64,000 nt of DNA from Rhodococcus ruber (GCF_027270735.1 NZ_JAPWIJ010000008.1:273441-337440); one strand, 5' to 3'. Positions 52,282 through 61,885 are shown, numbered from the stretch's first letter. A program made the numbers and translations. Notes: generated by a model from the letters alone, not told the origin.

Positions 52282-55200
52282 ATTCCGTTCTCGCACAGGC
52301 TCATGAAGGTGCCGAGGGTGACCAGTCCGGCCGGGGTCGACGGCAAGTACTGGGTCAGTGCTCGCGATCGGATCAGTATCGCGGCCCACTGACCGCGAGA
52401 GACGGCGACGTTGAGTCGATTGCGCGAGAGCAGAAACGACATGCCACGCGGAACGTCCTCGATCGCCGATGCCGCCATCGAGATCAATACCACCGGTGCC
52501 TGTCGGCCCTGGAACTTGTCGACGGTTCCGACCGAGACGTCACCCAGTCCGGCGGCCGCGAAACGCTCGAGGATGACGGCGACCTGAGCGTTGTAGGCCG
52601 CGACGACGAGGAAGTCGGACTGCTGCATCGGCCGCTCGCCGTCGAACGACTCGGGGTTGCTCCACGATCGACCCAACAGACCCTGCACTCGTGCGACGAT
52701 CTCGTCGGCCTCTTCCACCGAGTCCGTGGAGTTACCGTGATGGTCCAGATAGACGACATGCAGGCCGGGCTCCAGCCCTGACAGTGAACGAGCCTGTGTG
52801 ACAGCCTTGTTGGACTGCAGTTTGCCCTCGTACGACAGCGCCGAGACGGGCGCGCACAGATCCGGATGCATCCGCCACGTGGTCGCCAGGAAGTACCCGC
52901 GATCGGCGGGCAGCGTCGGGTGACCGTCGGTGATCCAGCCCAGGGCGGATTCGTCGACGAGTTCGGGGTGGGTGCCCTGGCTGACCTGCGGCAGCTGTGC
53001 CGGGTCGCCGAGCAGCAGCAGGTTGCGTGCAGACACCGAGACGGCGATGGTGTTGGCCAGCGAGAACTGCCCGGCCTCGTCGACGACCAGCAGATCCAGG
53101 GCCCTACGCGGTATCCGGCCGGGGTTGGAGAAGTCCCAGGCGGTGCCGCCGATGACGCAGCCCTCCTCGGCGTCGGTGACGAAACGGGCGTAGTCGGTGG
53201 GTTCGACGACGGTGTGGGCGGTCGGGGCCTTCTTGCCCACCTTGGCCGGGTCCACCCCGGCGGCCACGATGGTGTCCAGCAGATTGTTCACCACGTGGTG
53301 AGACTGGCCCACCACGCCGATGCGCCAGTGATGGACATCGACCAGTTCGGCGATCACCCGCGCGGCGGTGTAGGTCTTCCCGGTCCCGGGTGGGCCTTGA
53401 ACGGCCACGTAGGAGTTCGCCAGATCGAGCAGCGCTGCGGTTACCGCAGCCGCGTAGTCGTGCCCCTGGACCGCAGGAAGGCCTGTGCCGGAACGGGTTC
53501 GGGGCGCAGACAGCGTCAGCAGATCGGCGATGGCCGTACGCGGAAGGTGGGGCAGGGCAGCGCCGACCTCGGTGGCCGCTGCGACGATCGCCTCTTCGAG
53601 ATATTTGGTCGCAGGCGGCGGCTCGGGTGCCGTTGCGATGGGAAAGTCGGTGTATCCGGTCACGCCCTTGCGCAGGTTCTCCTGCACGACGACCATGTCG
53701 AGGGTGCCCTCGTAGCCGGCCTGCACGATCTCGACCGACGTGGTCGCGCGATGGGTCGGTTGCTGTTTCGGCAGCCCTTCCGGAGCCGGGTCTGCGTAGA
53801 GGAGTTTGACCTTCGAGCTGGACAGCACACCGTTGCTCAGATGCCCCAGCAGCTTGATCTGTCGTCGTTGAACCCGCTGTGTAAGTGCCGTTTTCATCCA
53901 GTCGTGCACCAGTTCGGCGCGTTCGACTTTCAATACGTCTGCCGCATCGGGCCACTCGTCCATCGGATGGGTCAGTCGATCGAAGTGGGCCCACCAGAAC
54001 GGCTTTCGCTCGCGGCGGTGGTAGCCGATGGCACCGGCGAACAGGGCAACGGCCTGCTGTGTCGGGGTGCGGTCCCAGGGCAGTCCCGAGTACTCGGCAA
54101 GTTCGAGTTCCAGCGGGCTCGCGGTGTCGGAGGCGCTCGTGTCGAGGTCGAGCTCCTGGTTCACCCGCGGCGCAACACCGGCGTCCGATGCGCGTTCGAG
54201 CAACCAATCGCGGAGTCGCAGAGTCGATTCGCAGTCGGTGCGGTTGTACTCGGCAATATCGGCCAGGAGAGCGGCGGCCTCGACATCCTTGCCCTGATCC
54301 CGCAGATCGCACCAGTTCGCGTATTCGACGATCGACGCGGCCGCGTCGGTGACGTCCCCGTCGCGGGCCGCGGGCATGTACAGCGGTTCGAGCTTCTTGA
54401 TGCTGTAGGACCGAGCTCCGATGCGCACCGCCGATCGCACGATCGGATAGAGGTCCACCAGAACGTTGTCCCGCAGTAGGTTGTCGACGGCGTCCTCGCC
54501 CACTCCGTATCGTCCGGCCAGGCGCAGCAGTGCGGTCTTCTCGTACGGGGCGTAGTGGTAGACGTGCATGTGGGGGTATGCGGCGCGGCGTGCGGAGACG
54601 TAGTCGAGAAAGTCGATCAGGGCACGGCGTTCCTGTGCGCGATCGTGCGCCCAGAACGGAAGGGATTCACCGTCGGCGGTGTAGACGCCGAACAGGTACT
54701 CGAGTCCCCACTCGCTACTTCCGGCTTCGGCCCACAGTGGATCGCCCTCGAAGTCGAAGAAGATGTCGCCCGGATCGGGTTCGGGGATCACCCCGAGAGC
54801 ATCGGCGTCGAAGATCTCGAACTGTGGTTCGCCGCTGTGCTCCTGGCGAACTTGCAGTGCCGCCTGGGCGCGCAGGTTCGTCGCCGTACGTGTGGACATC
54901 CCGTCGACGATCCCCGTCGAGGAGGCCAGCTCGTCGACCGTGGTGATTCCTGCGTCGAGCAGCTTCTCGCGGGTACTCGTGCGCATGCCGGCGACGAGAA
55001 CCAGGTCTCGGTGCTGTTCCACTTCGACAGCGCAGGCCTCGCACTGCCCGCACCCGGAGTAGCGCGTATCGAACCAGTCGACGACGGTGCCTTCGGCGTG
55101 GTGCTCGTCGAGGATGTGTTGCAGATGATCCCGGGACTGCCGGTAGACCGGAAGTATCTCGGCGAGAGGGTGAACGGAGTGGCTGCCGTCACCGAGCACG

Positions 55201-55700
55201 AGGTGTACGTCGTCGCTCGGAGTCACTCCGCCGGTCCGCAGCGCATCTGCGTACGCCGCCAACTGCAGCAGCGCCGGCACCTTCGCGTGCCGCGACAGCT
55301 TGGTGTCGTATACGCCGTAGCCCGAACCCTCTGCCACCAGAAAGTCGCAGAAGCCGAGGAACCGGCCGTCGAAGAAGGTCGCCTGGTACACCACAGGGGT
55401 GCGCGCGGTCAGCGCGGTGAAGGTTGCCCACGCGGCGTCGGCCAGTTCCTGGGCGGTGCGTCCCGGTCTGTCCATCGTCAGGACGCCGCCGGGGTAGCGC
55501 AGCTCGAAGGCCTGGAGTTGACGCCGTTCGTGCTCGAATCCGAGTGCGGACGTGCGGTCGAGCATGGGGTCCGGTTCGGTGGCAGCACGCGGGATCAGTC
55601 CGGTCAGCCCGTCGAGTCGGCGAAGCAATGCGAATTCGCAGGACGCCGCCGCTGCGAGGTCGCTGGCGCTGTAGACGACCCGATCGCCGAGGAGGAACAC
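52251..55700 (-). CDS. TM0106-type RecB-like nuclease fused to UvrD/Dna2-type helicase
   Basis: About 1149 residues. N-terminal RecB-like nuclease region with 'GYGVYDTKLSRHAK' and a Cys cluster 'CGQCEAC' that may hold Fe-S. Helix-hairpin segments follow, then an RNase H-like domain ('DIFFDFEGDPLW'). The C-terminal superfamily-1 helicase has Walker A 'GPPGTGKTYTA', 'LLVVDEAGQF', 'GDPAQLPQV' and 'AVSRGQWAAIL'. The fusion suggests RNA- or DNA-end processing in repair, inferred from domains. GTG 55700 was chosen for position and an AGGGTGG site; the open frame to 56435 lies antisense to the hydrolase gene and is rejected. Confidence 0.85.
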   Translation of the reverse strand: MFLLGDRVVYSASDLAAAASCEFALLRRLDGLTGLIPRAATEPDPMLDRTSALGFEHERRQLQAFELRYPGGVLTMDRPGRTAQELADAAWATFTALTARTPVVYQATFFDGRFLGFCDFLVAEGSGYGVYDTKLSRHAKVPALLQLAAYADALRTGGVTPSDDVHLVLGDGSHSVHPLAEILPVYRQSRDHLQHILDEHHAEGTVVDWFDTRYSGCGQCEACAVEVEQHRDLVLVAGMRTSTREKLLDAGITTVDELASSTGIVDGMSTRTATNLRAQAALQVRQEHSGEPQFEIFDADALGVIPEPDPGDIFFDFEGDPLWAEAGSSEWGLEYLFGVYTADGESLPFWAHDRAQERRALIDFLDYVSARRAAYPHMHVYHYAPYEKTALLRLAGRYGVGEDAVDNLLRDNVLVDLYPIVRSAVRIGARSYSIKKLEPLYMPAARDGDVTDAAASIVEYANWCDLRDQGKDVEAAALLADIAEYNRTDCESTLRLRDWLLERASDAGVAPRVNQELDLDTSASDTASPLELELAEYSGLPWDRTPTQQAVALFAGAIGYHRRERKPFWWAHFDRLTHPMDEWPDAADVLKVERAELVHDWMKTALTQRVQRRQIKLLGHLSNGVLSSSKVKLLYADPAPEGLPKQQPTHRATTSVEIVQAGYEGTLDMVVVQENLRKGVTGYTDFPIATAPEPPPATKYLEEAIVAAATEVGAALPHLPRTAIADLLTLSAPRTRSGTGLPAVQGHDYAAAVTAALLDLANSYVAVQGPPGTGKTYTAARVIAELVDVHHWRIGVVGQSHHVVNNLLDTIVAAGVDPAKVGKKAPTAHTVVEPTDYARFVTDAEEGCVIGGTAWDFSNPGRIPRRALDLLVVDEAGQFSLANTIAVSVSARNLLLLGDPAQLPQVSQGTHPELVDESALGWITDGHPTLPADRGYFLATTWRMHPDLCAPVSALSYEGKLQSNKAVTQARSLSGLEPGLHVVYLDHHGNSTDSVEEADEIVARVQGLLGRSWSNPESFDGERPMQQSDFLVVAAYNAQVAVILERFAAAGLGDVSVGTVDKFQGRQAPVVLISMAASAIEDVPRGMSFLLSRNRLNVAVSRGQWAAILIRSRALTQYLPSTPAGLVTLGTFMSLCENGIQPNAMPSPR

Positions 55701-55781
55701 AAGTGCCCACCCTAGCCATCGACGACAGCGGCGCCGGTCACGTTGCGCGCGGATGCCGACGAGAGGAGGCAAAATGATCGA

Positions 55782-56399
55782 ATGCCATTTTTCGACGGAG
55801 CCACCGGTGCTGTCCATTACCGAAACTGGACCGTTCCCGATGCTCGTTTCGGTCTTGTGTTCCTCCACGGTCTCGGTCAGAACAGCGGCCACTATCACCG
55901 GTTCGCGCGGGTGCTGAACGGTCGCGGAGTGGACGTGTGGGCGGTCGACCATGTCGGCCACGGTCTCACCGAAGGGGAGTTGACCGACGCGGCTCAGATA
56001 CCTGGCCTGGCTCAGAATGCGCTGCAGTTGCTCGACATCGCCGAGGCCGAGCATCCTGAATTGGCGTTCGCGCTGATGGGGCACTCGCTGGGTGCCGCGA
56101 CGGCCATCGCAGCGCTCGGCGCGCATCCGGAGGCGGTCCGGTGCGCTGTGCTGTGTGGCACTCCGAAGTCGGTGACGGGCGCTTCCGACGACCTCTCCGA
56201 CAATGTGATTCCGATCCTCGCCGTGCACGGTGTCGACGACCGCTTGGCTCCGATCGATGCGGTCCGCGAGTGGATCGGCGGTGTGCCAGACGCGTCCCTG
56301 CACGAGTTCGACGACGGTGGCCACGACCTGCTGCACGAGAAGATTCATCTGCAGGTGACGTTGGCGGTCGCGGAGTTCCTCGACGAGCACATGTCCTGA
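55782..56399 (+). CDS. Short alpha/beta hydrolase (monoacylglycerol-lipase-like)
   Basis: 205 residues with a complete catalytic triad: oxyanion 'FLHGLGQNSGHY' near 27-38, Ser102 in G-H-S-L-G, Asp152/153 ('HGVDDRLAP') and His181 ('DDGGHDLLHEK'). It resembles lysophospholipase/monoacylglycerol lipase proteins but is ~60 residues shorter, because the cap between strands 6 and 7 is reduced to about 20 residues. ATG 55782 is the frame's conserved start; a second ATG at 55774, closer to an AGGAGG, is in another frame. Substrate unknown. Confidence 0.82.
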   Translation: MPFFDGATGAVHYRNWTVPDARFGLVFLHGLGQNSGHYHRFARVLNGRGVDVWAVDHVGHGLTEGELTDAAQIPGLAQNALQLLDIAEAEHPELAFALMGHSLGAATAIAALGAHPEAVRCAVLCGTPKSVTGASDDLSDNVIPILAVHGVDDRLAPIDAVREWIGGVPDASLHEFDDGGHDLLHEKIHLQVTLAVAEFLDEHMS

Positions 56400-56410
56400 C
56401 CCGAGAACCG

Positions 56411-56449
56411 AGAAAGGGCCCGGCGTGCACAGCACGCCGGGCCCTTTCT
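56411..56449. terminator. Strong bidirectional terminator
   Basis: A perfect 18-bp inverted repeat (56411-56428 and 56432-56449) with loop ACA; each strand ends in CTTTCT. It lies between the convergent hydrolase and acyl-CoA ligase genes, 11 bases from each stop. Confidence 0.88.
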
Positions 56450-56459
56450 CCAGGTCGAT

Positions 56460-58247
56460 CTACGAGTAGATGGCCTCGATGTCGCTGCCACGCTCGGAGT
56501 GGATGATGTTGCGCTTGAGCTTCATCGTCGGGGTGAGCTCACCGGTTTCGACGGTGAAGTCGTTCTCGAGGATCGTGTACTTCTTGATCTGCTCGGGGTT
56601 GGAGACCTTCTTGTTGGCCTCGGCGACGGCCTTGTCGATCTCGGCGACGAGGTCCGCGTTCTTCGACAGCTCCGAGAACGGGATGTCGGCAGAGAGGCTG
56701 TGGCGTTCGAGCCAGCCCGGCAGTGCCTCGGGATCGAGGGTGATCAGGGCACCGATGAACGGCTTGGCATCGCCGACGACGAGGCACTGACTGATGATCG
56801 CGTTCGCGCGCAGGGCGTCCTCGAGTACCGCGGGAGCGACATTCTTGCCACCCGCGGTGACGATGATTTCCTTCTTGCGGCCGGTGATCGAGACGAAGCC
56901 TTCCTGGTCGATCGATCCGAGATCGCCGGTGTGGAACCAGCCGTCGACGATCGCTTCGGCGGTGGCCTTCTCGTTGTGCCAGTAGCCGCTGAACACCACA
57001 GGGCCCTTGAGTAGCAGTTCGCTGTCCTCGGCGACCTTGACCGCGTGGCCGTCGATGGGCTTGCCGACGGTGCCGACGCGCTGTTCCTTCGTGGTGTTGA
57101 CGGTGACGGCTGCGCTGGTCTCGGTCAGTCCGTAGCCCTCGTAGACCGGGACACCCGCGCCGCGGAAGAAGTGGCCGAGGCGAGCGCCGAGGGGGCCACC
57201 GCCCGAGACCGCACGATCGCAGTTGCCGCCGAGGGCAGCCCGCAACTTGGAGTAGACGAGCTTGTCGAAGACTGCGTGCTTGAGATTCAGGACCAGGCCT
57301 GCGCCGCCCTTCTCCTGGGCCTCGCTCCACTCGATGGCCGTCGCGGCGGCCTTGTCGAAGATGCTGCCCTTGCCGCCGTCGTGTGCCTTCTGCTTGGCCG
57401 AGTTGTAGACCTTCTCGAACACGCGTGGCACCGAGAGGATGAAGTTCGGCTTGAAGACGGCGAACTGATCCACCAGTGTCGATACGTCCGAGGTGTGGCC
57501 CACGGTCACCTTCGACTCGAACGAACCGAACGACACGGCGCGGGCGAACACGTGCGCCATCGGGAGGAACATCAGTGTGCGGTTGCCCTCGCGCATGGAG
57601 TCGTGCAGCGCGATCTGGGTGGCCTGGACCTCGGCGTAGAAGTTGGCGTGTGTCAGCTGCACGCCCTTGGGGCGGCCGGTGGTGCCCGAGGTGTAGATCA
57701 GGGTGGCAGGCGAGGCCGCAGTGACCTGGTGTCGGCGGGTGTGCACGTCCTCGTCGCTCACTCCCGCGCCGCGGGTGGTCAGCTCGTCGATGGCACCGCT
57801 GTCGATCTGCAGTACCTCACGCAGATCGGCGGCACCGTCGGTGACGTCCGCGAGATTGGAGACGTGCGACGCGGTCTCGACGATCAGCAGCTTGGTCGCG
57901 GAATCCTCGAGGATCCACTGCGCCTGGTCGGCCGATGAGGTCTCGTAGATCGCGACGGTGCATCCGCCTGCGGTCCAGATGGCGTAGTCGAGAACCACCC
58001 ATTCGTAGCGCGTCGCGCTGAGAATCGCGACGCGGTCGCCGAGTTCGATGCCCGATGCGATCAGGCCTTTGGCAACCGCGGTGACCTCTTTGGCGAACTG
58101 GCCCGCTGTGACGTCGGTCCAGGTGCCGTTCACGAGTCGCTGGAACGGTACGAGGTTCGGCGACTCCTTCTCGTAGCGGAAGACGGTGTCGGCCATGGAA
58201 GCGTCGTCGGGAATGGTGAACGACGCCGGCACTGAATATTCGCGCAC
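56460..58247 (-). CDS. Long-chain fatty acyl-CoA/AMP ligase (FadD15-like)
   Basis: 595 residues of the ANL adenylating superfamily. AMP-binding motif 'IYTSGTTGRPKGVQLTH' near residue 190, 'YEGYGLTETSAAVTVNT' near 375, 'WFHTGDLGSIDQEGFVSITG' near 440, and C-terminal 'TPTMKLKRN' with the catalytic Lys. Long-chain acyl-CoA synthetases of this length activate fatty acids for beta-oxidation or lipid synthesis at the membrane; overall layout resembles mycobacterial FadD15. Single gene with its own terminator. Confidence 0.92.
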   Translation of the reverse strand: MREYSVPASFTIPDDASMADTVFRYEKESPNLVPFQRLVNGTWTDVTAGQFAKEVTAVAKGLIASGIELGDRVAILSATRYEWVVLDYAIWTAGGCTVAIYETSSADQAQWILEDSATKLLIVETASHVSNLADVTDGAADLREVLQIDSGAIDELTTRGAGVSDEDVHTRRHQVTAASPATLIYTSGTTGRPKGVQLTHANFYAEVQATQIALHDSMREGNRTLMFLPMAHVFARAVSFGSFESKVTVGHTSDVSTLVDQFAVFKPNFILSVPRVFEKVYNSAKQKAHDGGKGSIFDKAAATAIEWSEAQEKGGAGLVLNLKHAVFDKLVYSKLRAALGGNCDRAVSGGGPLGARLGHFFRGAGVPVYEGYGLTETSAAVTVNTTKEQRVGTVGKPIDGHAVKVAEDSELLLKGPVVFSGYWHNEKATAEAIVDGWFHTGDLGSIDQEGFVSITGRKKEIIVTAGGKNVAPAVLEDALRANAIISQCLVVGDAKPFIGALITLDPEALPGWLERHSLSADIPFSELSKNADLVAEIDKAVAEANKKVSNPEQIKKYTILENDFTVETGELTPTMKLKRNIIHSERGSDIEAIYS

Positions 58248-58509
58248 TGCTGGACCCCTTACGGAAAAATAGCGTGGTAGTTGTGCATTTCATCACACCC
58301 CGGTCCGTAACGCACCACCGAGGGTGTCCGGTTTGTGAATTTTTGGTCGGCTCAGGGGGGAGTTGAGTGTGACTCGGAGTACAACATAACCGTCTTCGGT
58401 CGAGTGTCGCCGTCGGGTGGCGTCTGTGAGGCGGCTCGCACGGGGCACCGCCGTCGGCGGTTTCGTCACCTGATCAGCGCAGAAGGGGTCGCAGGGGCCG
58501 AGCAGGTAC

Positions 58510-58515
58510 TAAACT
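58510..58515 (+). promoter_or_regulatory. Likely -10 box placing transcription start at the helicase ATG
   Basis: TAAACT at 58510-58515 fits the actinobacterial TANNNT -10 box. The expected start point, six or seven bases downstream, falls two to four bases before the ATG at 58525, and no ribosome-binding site is visible. This suggests a leaderless or nearly leaderless mRNA. A small hairpin ACCGCC-GTC-GGCGGT (58447-58461) lies farther upstream. The rest of 58248-58524 has no recognised feature. Confidence 0.4.
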
Positions 58516-58524
58516 CGGCGACAT

Positions 58525-60333
58525 ATGAGCACTTCAGAATCTGATCAGGATGCCGCCGTGACGTCTGACGAGACGAGTTCGCCCCCTCCCGTCCAGGGCC
58601 ACGCAGGTGAGTCGCCTTCGACGACGGGTGACGACGTCACCTTTGCCGATCTCGGAATAGACGAGCGGGTCCTGAAGGCCCTGCGCGACGTCGGTTACGA
58701 GAGCCCGTCGCCCATTCAGGCGGCCACCATTCCACCGTTGATGGCGGGTAACGACGTCGTCGGCCTGGCGCAGACAGGAACCGGCAAGACCGCCGCGTTC
58801 GCGGTGCCGATCCTGTCCCGTCTCGACGTCTCGCGTCGGGTGCCGCAGGCTCTGGTGCTCGCACCGACGCGCGAGCTGGCGCTCCAGGTCGCCGAGGCGT
58901 TCGGCAAGTACGCCACCCACATTCCGGGTCTGCACATCCTGCCGATCTACGGCGGCCAGGCGTACGGCATTCAGCTCTCCGGCCTGCGCAAGGGTGCCCA
59001 GATCATCGTCGGCACACCGGGCCGTGTGATCGACCACCTCGAGAAGGGCACGCTCGACCTGTCCGGGCTCGAGTACTTGGTGCTGGACGAAGCCGACGAG
59101 ATGCTCAAGATGGGGTTCCAGGAGGACGTCGAGCGCATCCTGTCCGACACTCCCGAATACAAGCAGGTCGCGTTGTTCTCGGCCACGATGCCGGCTGCGA
59201 TTCGCAAGATCTCAAAGCAGTATCTGCACGACCCGGTGGAGATCACCGTCAAGACCAAGACGTCGACGGCACCGAACATCACCCAGCGCTACGTGCAGGT
59301 TGCCCATCAGCGCAAGCTCGAGGCTCTCACTCGAATCTTCGAGGTCGAAGAGTTCGAGGCCATGATCATGTTCGTGCGCACCAAGCAGGCCACCGAGGAA
59401 CTCGCCGAGAAACTGCGCGCACGGGGCTTCTCGGCCGCCGCGATCAACGGCGACATCGTGCAGGCTCAGCGTGAGCGCACCATCGGCCAGCTCAAGAACG
59501 GCCAGATCGACATTCTCGTGGCCACCGATGTTGCGGCCCGTGGCCTCGACGTCGACCGTATCTCGCACGTCATCAACTACGACATCCCGCACGACACCGA
59601 GTCCTACGTGCACCGCATCGGTCGTACCGGTCGAGCGGGCCGCGCCGGTCAGGCTCTGTTGTTCGTCGCGCCGCGCGAGCGCCATCTGCTCAAGGCCATC
59701 GAACGTGCGACGCGGCAGCCCATCACCGAGATGCAGCTCCCGAGCGTCGACGACGTCAACGCGCAGCGCGTGACGAAGTTCAAGGACTCCATCACCGAGA
59801 GTCTCGGCAACGAGAATCTGGCGCTGTTCCGCCGCCTCATCGAGGACTACGAGCGCGAGCACGACGTGCCCTTGGTCGACATCGCGGCAGCGCTGGCGAT
59901 CCAGTCGCGCGACGGCGAAGCCTTCCTTCTGAAGCCGGAGCCGCCTGCCCCACCGCGGGCACCCCGCGAGCCGCGCGAGCCGCGTCCCCCTCGCACCTTC
60001 GACGAGGATGCGGCCAGCTCGCATCACCGCAAGACGGGCCAGGAGATGGCGACGTATCGCATCAGCGTCGGAAAGCGGCATAATGTTGCTCCCGGTGCCA
60101 TCGTCGGTGCCATCGCAAACGAAGGCGGACTGCGCCGAAGCGACTTCGGGCACATCAGCATTCGCCCCGATCACTCGCTGGTGGAGCTGCCGGCCGATCT
60201 CGCCGACGAGACGGTCGAGGCGTTGCGCCGGACACGCATCAGTGGCGTGCTGATTCAGCTGCAGCCCGATTCCGGCCCTCCCGGACGCAGCGGTGGGCCG
60301 CGCGGCGGCGGGAAGTTCAAGGGAAAGCGCTAG
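58525..60333 (+). CDS. DEAD-box RNA helicase (DeaD/CsdA-like)
   Basis: 602 residues. Q motif 'SPIQAATIP', Walker A 'AQTGTGKT' at 82-89, D-E-A-D at 188-191, 'SAT' and the 'HRIGRTGRAGR' motif VI. A DbpA-type RNA-binding domain follows near 505-580 ('YRISVGKRHNVAPGAIVGAI'), with a Gly/Arg/Lys tail. Acts in ribosome assembly and mRNA decay, often at low temperature. Family member in M. tuberculosis: Rv1253. Probably read from a leaderless mRNA. Confidence 0.93.
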   Translation: MSTSESDQDAAVTSDETSSPPPVQGHAGESPSTTGDDVTFADLGIDERVLKALRDVGYESPSPIQAATIPPLMAGNDVVGLAQTGTGKTAAFAVPILSRLDVSRRVPQALVLAPTRELALQVAEAFGKYATHIPGLHILPIYGGQAYGIQLSGLRKGAQIIVGTPGRVIDHLEKGTLDLSGLEYLVLDEADEMLKMGFQEDVERILSDTPEYKQVALFSATMPAAIRKISKQYLHDPVEITVKTKTSTAPNITQRYVQVAHQRKLEALTRIFEVEEFEAMIMFVRTKQATEELAEKLRARGFSAAAINGDIVQAQRERTIGQLKNGQIDILVATDVAARGLDVDRISHVINYDIPHDTESYVHRIGRTGRAGRAGQALLFVAPRERHLLKAIERATRQPITEMQLPSVDDVNAQRVTKFKDSITESLGNENLALFRRLIEDYEREHDVPLVDIAAALAIQSRDGEAFLLKPEPPAPPRAPREPREPRPPRTFDEDAASSHHRKTGQEMATYRISVGKRHNVAPGAIVGAIANEGGLRRSDFGHISIRPDHSLVELPADLADETVEALRRTRISGVLIQLQPDSGPPGRSGGPRGGGKFKGKR

Positions 60334-60392
60334 CGCGCAGGACCACCGAACTCGAGCGTTTGGTGGCCGAGGCCACGGGTATCCGCCGGGGC

Positions 60393-60893
60393 ATGACCAA
60401 TGTCACTCTTCGTGTCAACGGCACCGATCGCGAGATCGACTGCGACACCCGAACCACCCTGCTCGACGCATTACGGGAGAACCTCGACCTCATCGGGGCC
60501 AAGAAGGGGTGCGATCACGGACAGTGCGGTGCCTGCACCGTTCTGGTCGACGGTCGCCGGATCAACAGTTGCCTGACGTTCGCGGTCGCGCAGCAGGATC
60601 GCGAGATCACCACGGTGGAGGGACTGTCCGACGGCGACACGCTGCATCCGGTGCAGCAGGCCTTCGTCGATCGTGATGCGTTCCAGTGCGGGTATTGCAC
60701 GTCCGGGCAGATCTGCTCGGCGGTCGCGGTGATCGAAGAAGCCAAGCAGGGATGGCCCAGCGCCGTCACCGAAGACCTCGAGGCCACCGACGTCGAACTC
60801 GATTCGGGTGAAGTGCGAGAACGTATGAGCGGTAACCTCTGTCGCTGCGGTGCGTACGCCAACATCGTTCCGGCCGTCCAGGACGCATCGTGA
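60393..60893 (+). CDS. Molybdenum hydroxylase 2Fe-2S subunit (PaoA-like)
   Basis: 166 residues with two [2Fe-2S] domains: plant-type Cys40, 45, 48 and 60 ('GCDHGQCGACTV'), and the C-terminal pair C99-x2-C102 ... C140-x-C142. Small subunit of a xanthine-oxidase-family enzyme. Unlike E. coli PaoA it has no Tat signal peptide, so the complex is probably cytosolic. ATG 60393 starts the ferredoxin fold; a GTG or TTG farther upstream would add unconserved residues. Overlaps the FAD subunit gene by four bases. Confidence 0.88.
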   Translation: MTNVTLRVNGTDREIDCDTRTTLLDALRENLDLIGAKKGCDHGQCGACTVLVDGRRINSCLTFAVAQQDREITTVEGLSDGDTLHPVQQAFVDRDAFQCGYCTSGQICSAVAVIEEAKQGWPSAVTEDLEATDVELDSGEVRERMSGNLCRCGAYANIVPAVQDAS

Positions 60894-61885
60894 AGACCTT
60901 CGAGTACGACGCCGCTACCGCAGTCGACGACGCAGTGGCCCGCCTGGCTCAGGACGAACACGCGATGGTGCTCGGCGGAGGAACCAACCTCGTCGATCTG
61001 ATGAAGCTCGGGGTCGCGGGCCCGTCGACTCTGATCGACGTGACGCGATTGCCGTTGCACGATATCGAGATAGTCGCCGACGGTTCCCTGCGCATCGGTG
61101 CGGCCGTGACCAACAGCGACCTCGCCGTGCATCCGGTGGTGCGTCAGCGCTACCCGGTGCTCTCGCGGGCGGTGCTCTCCGGTGCATCGGGTCAACTGCG
61201 CAATATGGCGACCACCGGCGGAAACCTGTTCCAGCGCACTCGATGTGTGTACTTCATGGACTCGTCGAAGCCGTGCAACAAGCGCGAACCAGGCTCGGGC
61301 TGCCCTGCGCGTACGGGTGAACACCGAAACCTGGCTATTCTCGGCGCCTCGCAGGCCTGCGTGGCGACGCACCCCTCGGACATGGCGGTTGCGCTGTCGG
61401 CGCTCGACGCGCGCATAGTCGTTCGCGGAGTCGACGGTGAACGTGTCCTCGCGATCGACGACTTCTACCGACTCCCGGGGGACGAGCCCGAGCGCGACAA
61501 TACGGTGGCTCGGGACGAGATCGTGACGGCCATCGAGATTCCGAAGCCGGCCGACACCGCCGTCTCCACCTACCGCAAGGTGCGGGATCGGCAGTCCTAC
61601 GCCTTCGCGATCGCGTCCGTGGCCGCTGTTCTCGACGTCGAGGACGGAATCGTGCGCGGGGTGTCGATCGCGCTGGGCGGCGTCGCGCACAAGCCGTGGC
61701 GAGCACATATTGCCGAGCACGCACTGTTGGGCACGGCCGCCGAGGAGGCGTCTTTCCGGCGGGCGATCGCACTGGAACTCGACGCGGCAGAGCCGTTGCG
61801 TGACAACGCGTTCAAGATACCGTTGGTGATCAATCTTGTTTCCCGAACCCTGGTGGAGCTCACAGATTCGGAGGTTCGGTCATGA
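60890..61885 (+). CDS. Molybdenum hydroxylase FAD subunit with 4Fe-4S insertion (PaoB-like)
   Basis: 331 residues. FAD site 'AMVLGGGTNLVDLM' near 25-38 and 'NMATTGGNLFQRTRC' near 105-119. It contains the extra cysteine-rich loop of PaoB with Cys119, Cys129, Cys138 and Cys157, expected to bind a [4Fe-4S] cluster. Coupled to both neighbours by 4-bp overlaps. Passes electrons from the Mo site to an acceptor, most likely O2 or a ferredoxin. Confidence 0.88.
   Translation: MKTFEYDAATAVDDAVARLAQDEHAMVLGGGTNLVDLMKLGVAGPSTLIDVTRLPLHDIEIVADGSLRIGAAVTNSDLAVHPVVRQRYPVLSRAVLSGASGQLRNMATTGGNLFQRTRCVYFMDSSKPCNKREPGSGCPARTGEHRNLAILGASQACVATHPSDMAVALSALDARIVVRGVDGERVLAIDDFYRLPGDEPERDNTVARDEIVTAIEIPKPADTAVSTYRKVRDRQSYAFAIASVAAVLDVEDGIVRGVSIALGGVAHKPWRAHIAEHALLGTAAEEASFRRAIALELDAAEPLRDNAFKIPLVINLVSRTLVELTDSEVRS

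Noticed and set aside
52866..54479. A 537-codon plus-strand open frame opposite the nuclease/helicase
   Set aside because: Antisense shadow of the helicase motifs; composition is typical of a complementary frame.
55701..56435. N-terminal extension of the nuclease/helicase
   Set aside because: Antisense to the alpha/beta hydrolase gene with a full catalytic triad.
58335..58524. Short upstream gene before the helicase
   Set aside because: A 69-codon frame overlaps the helicase start, lacks a ribosome-binding site and shows no conserved features.
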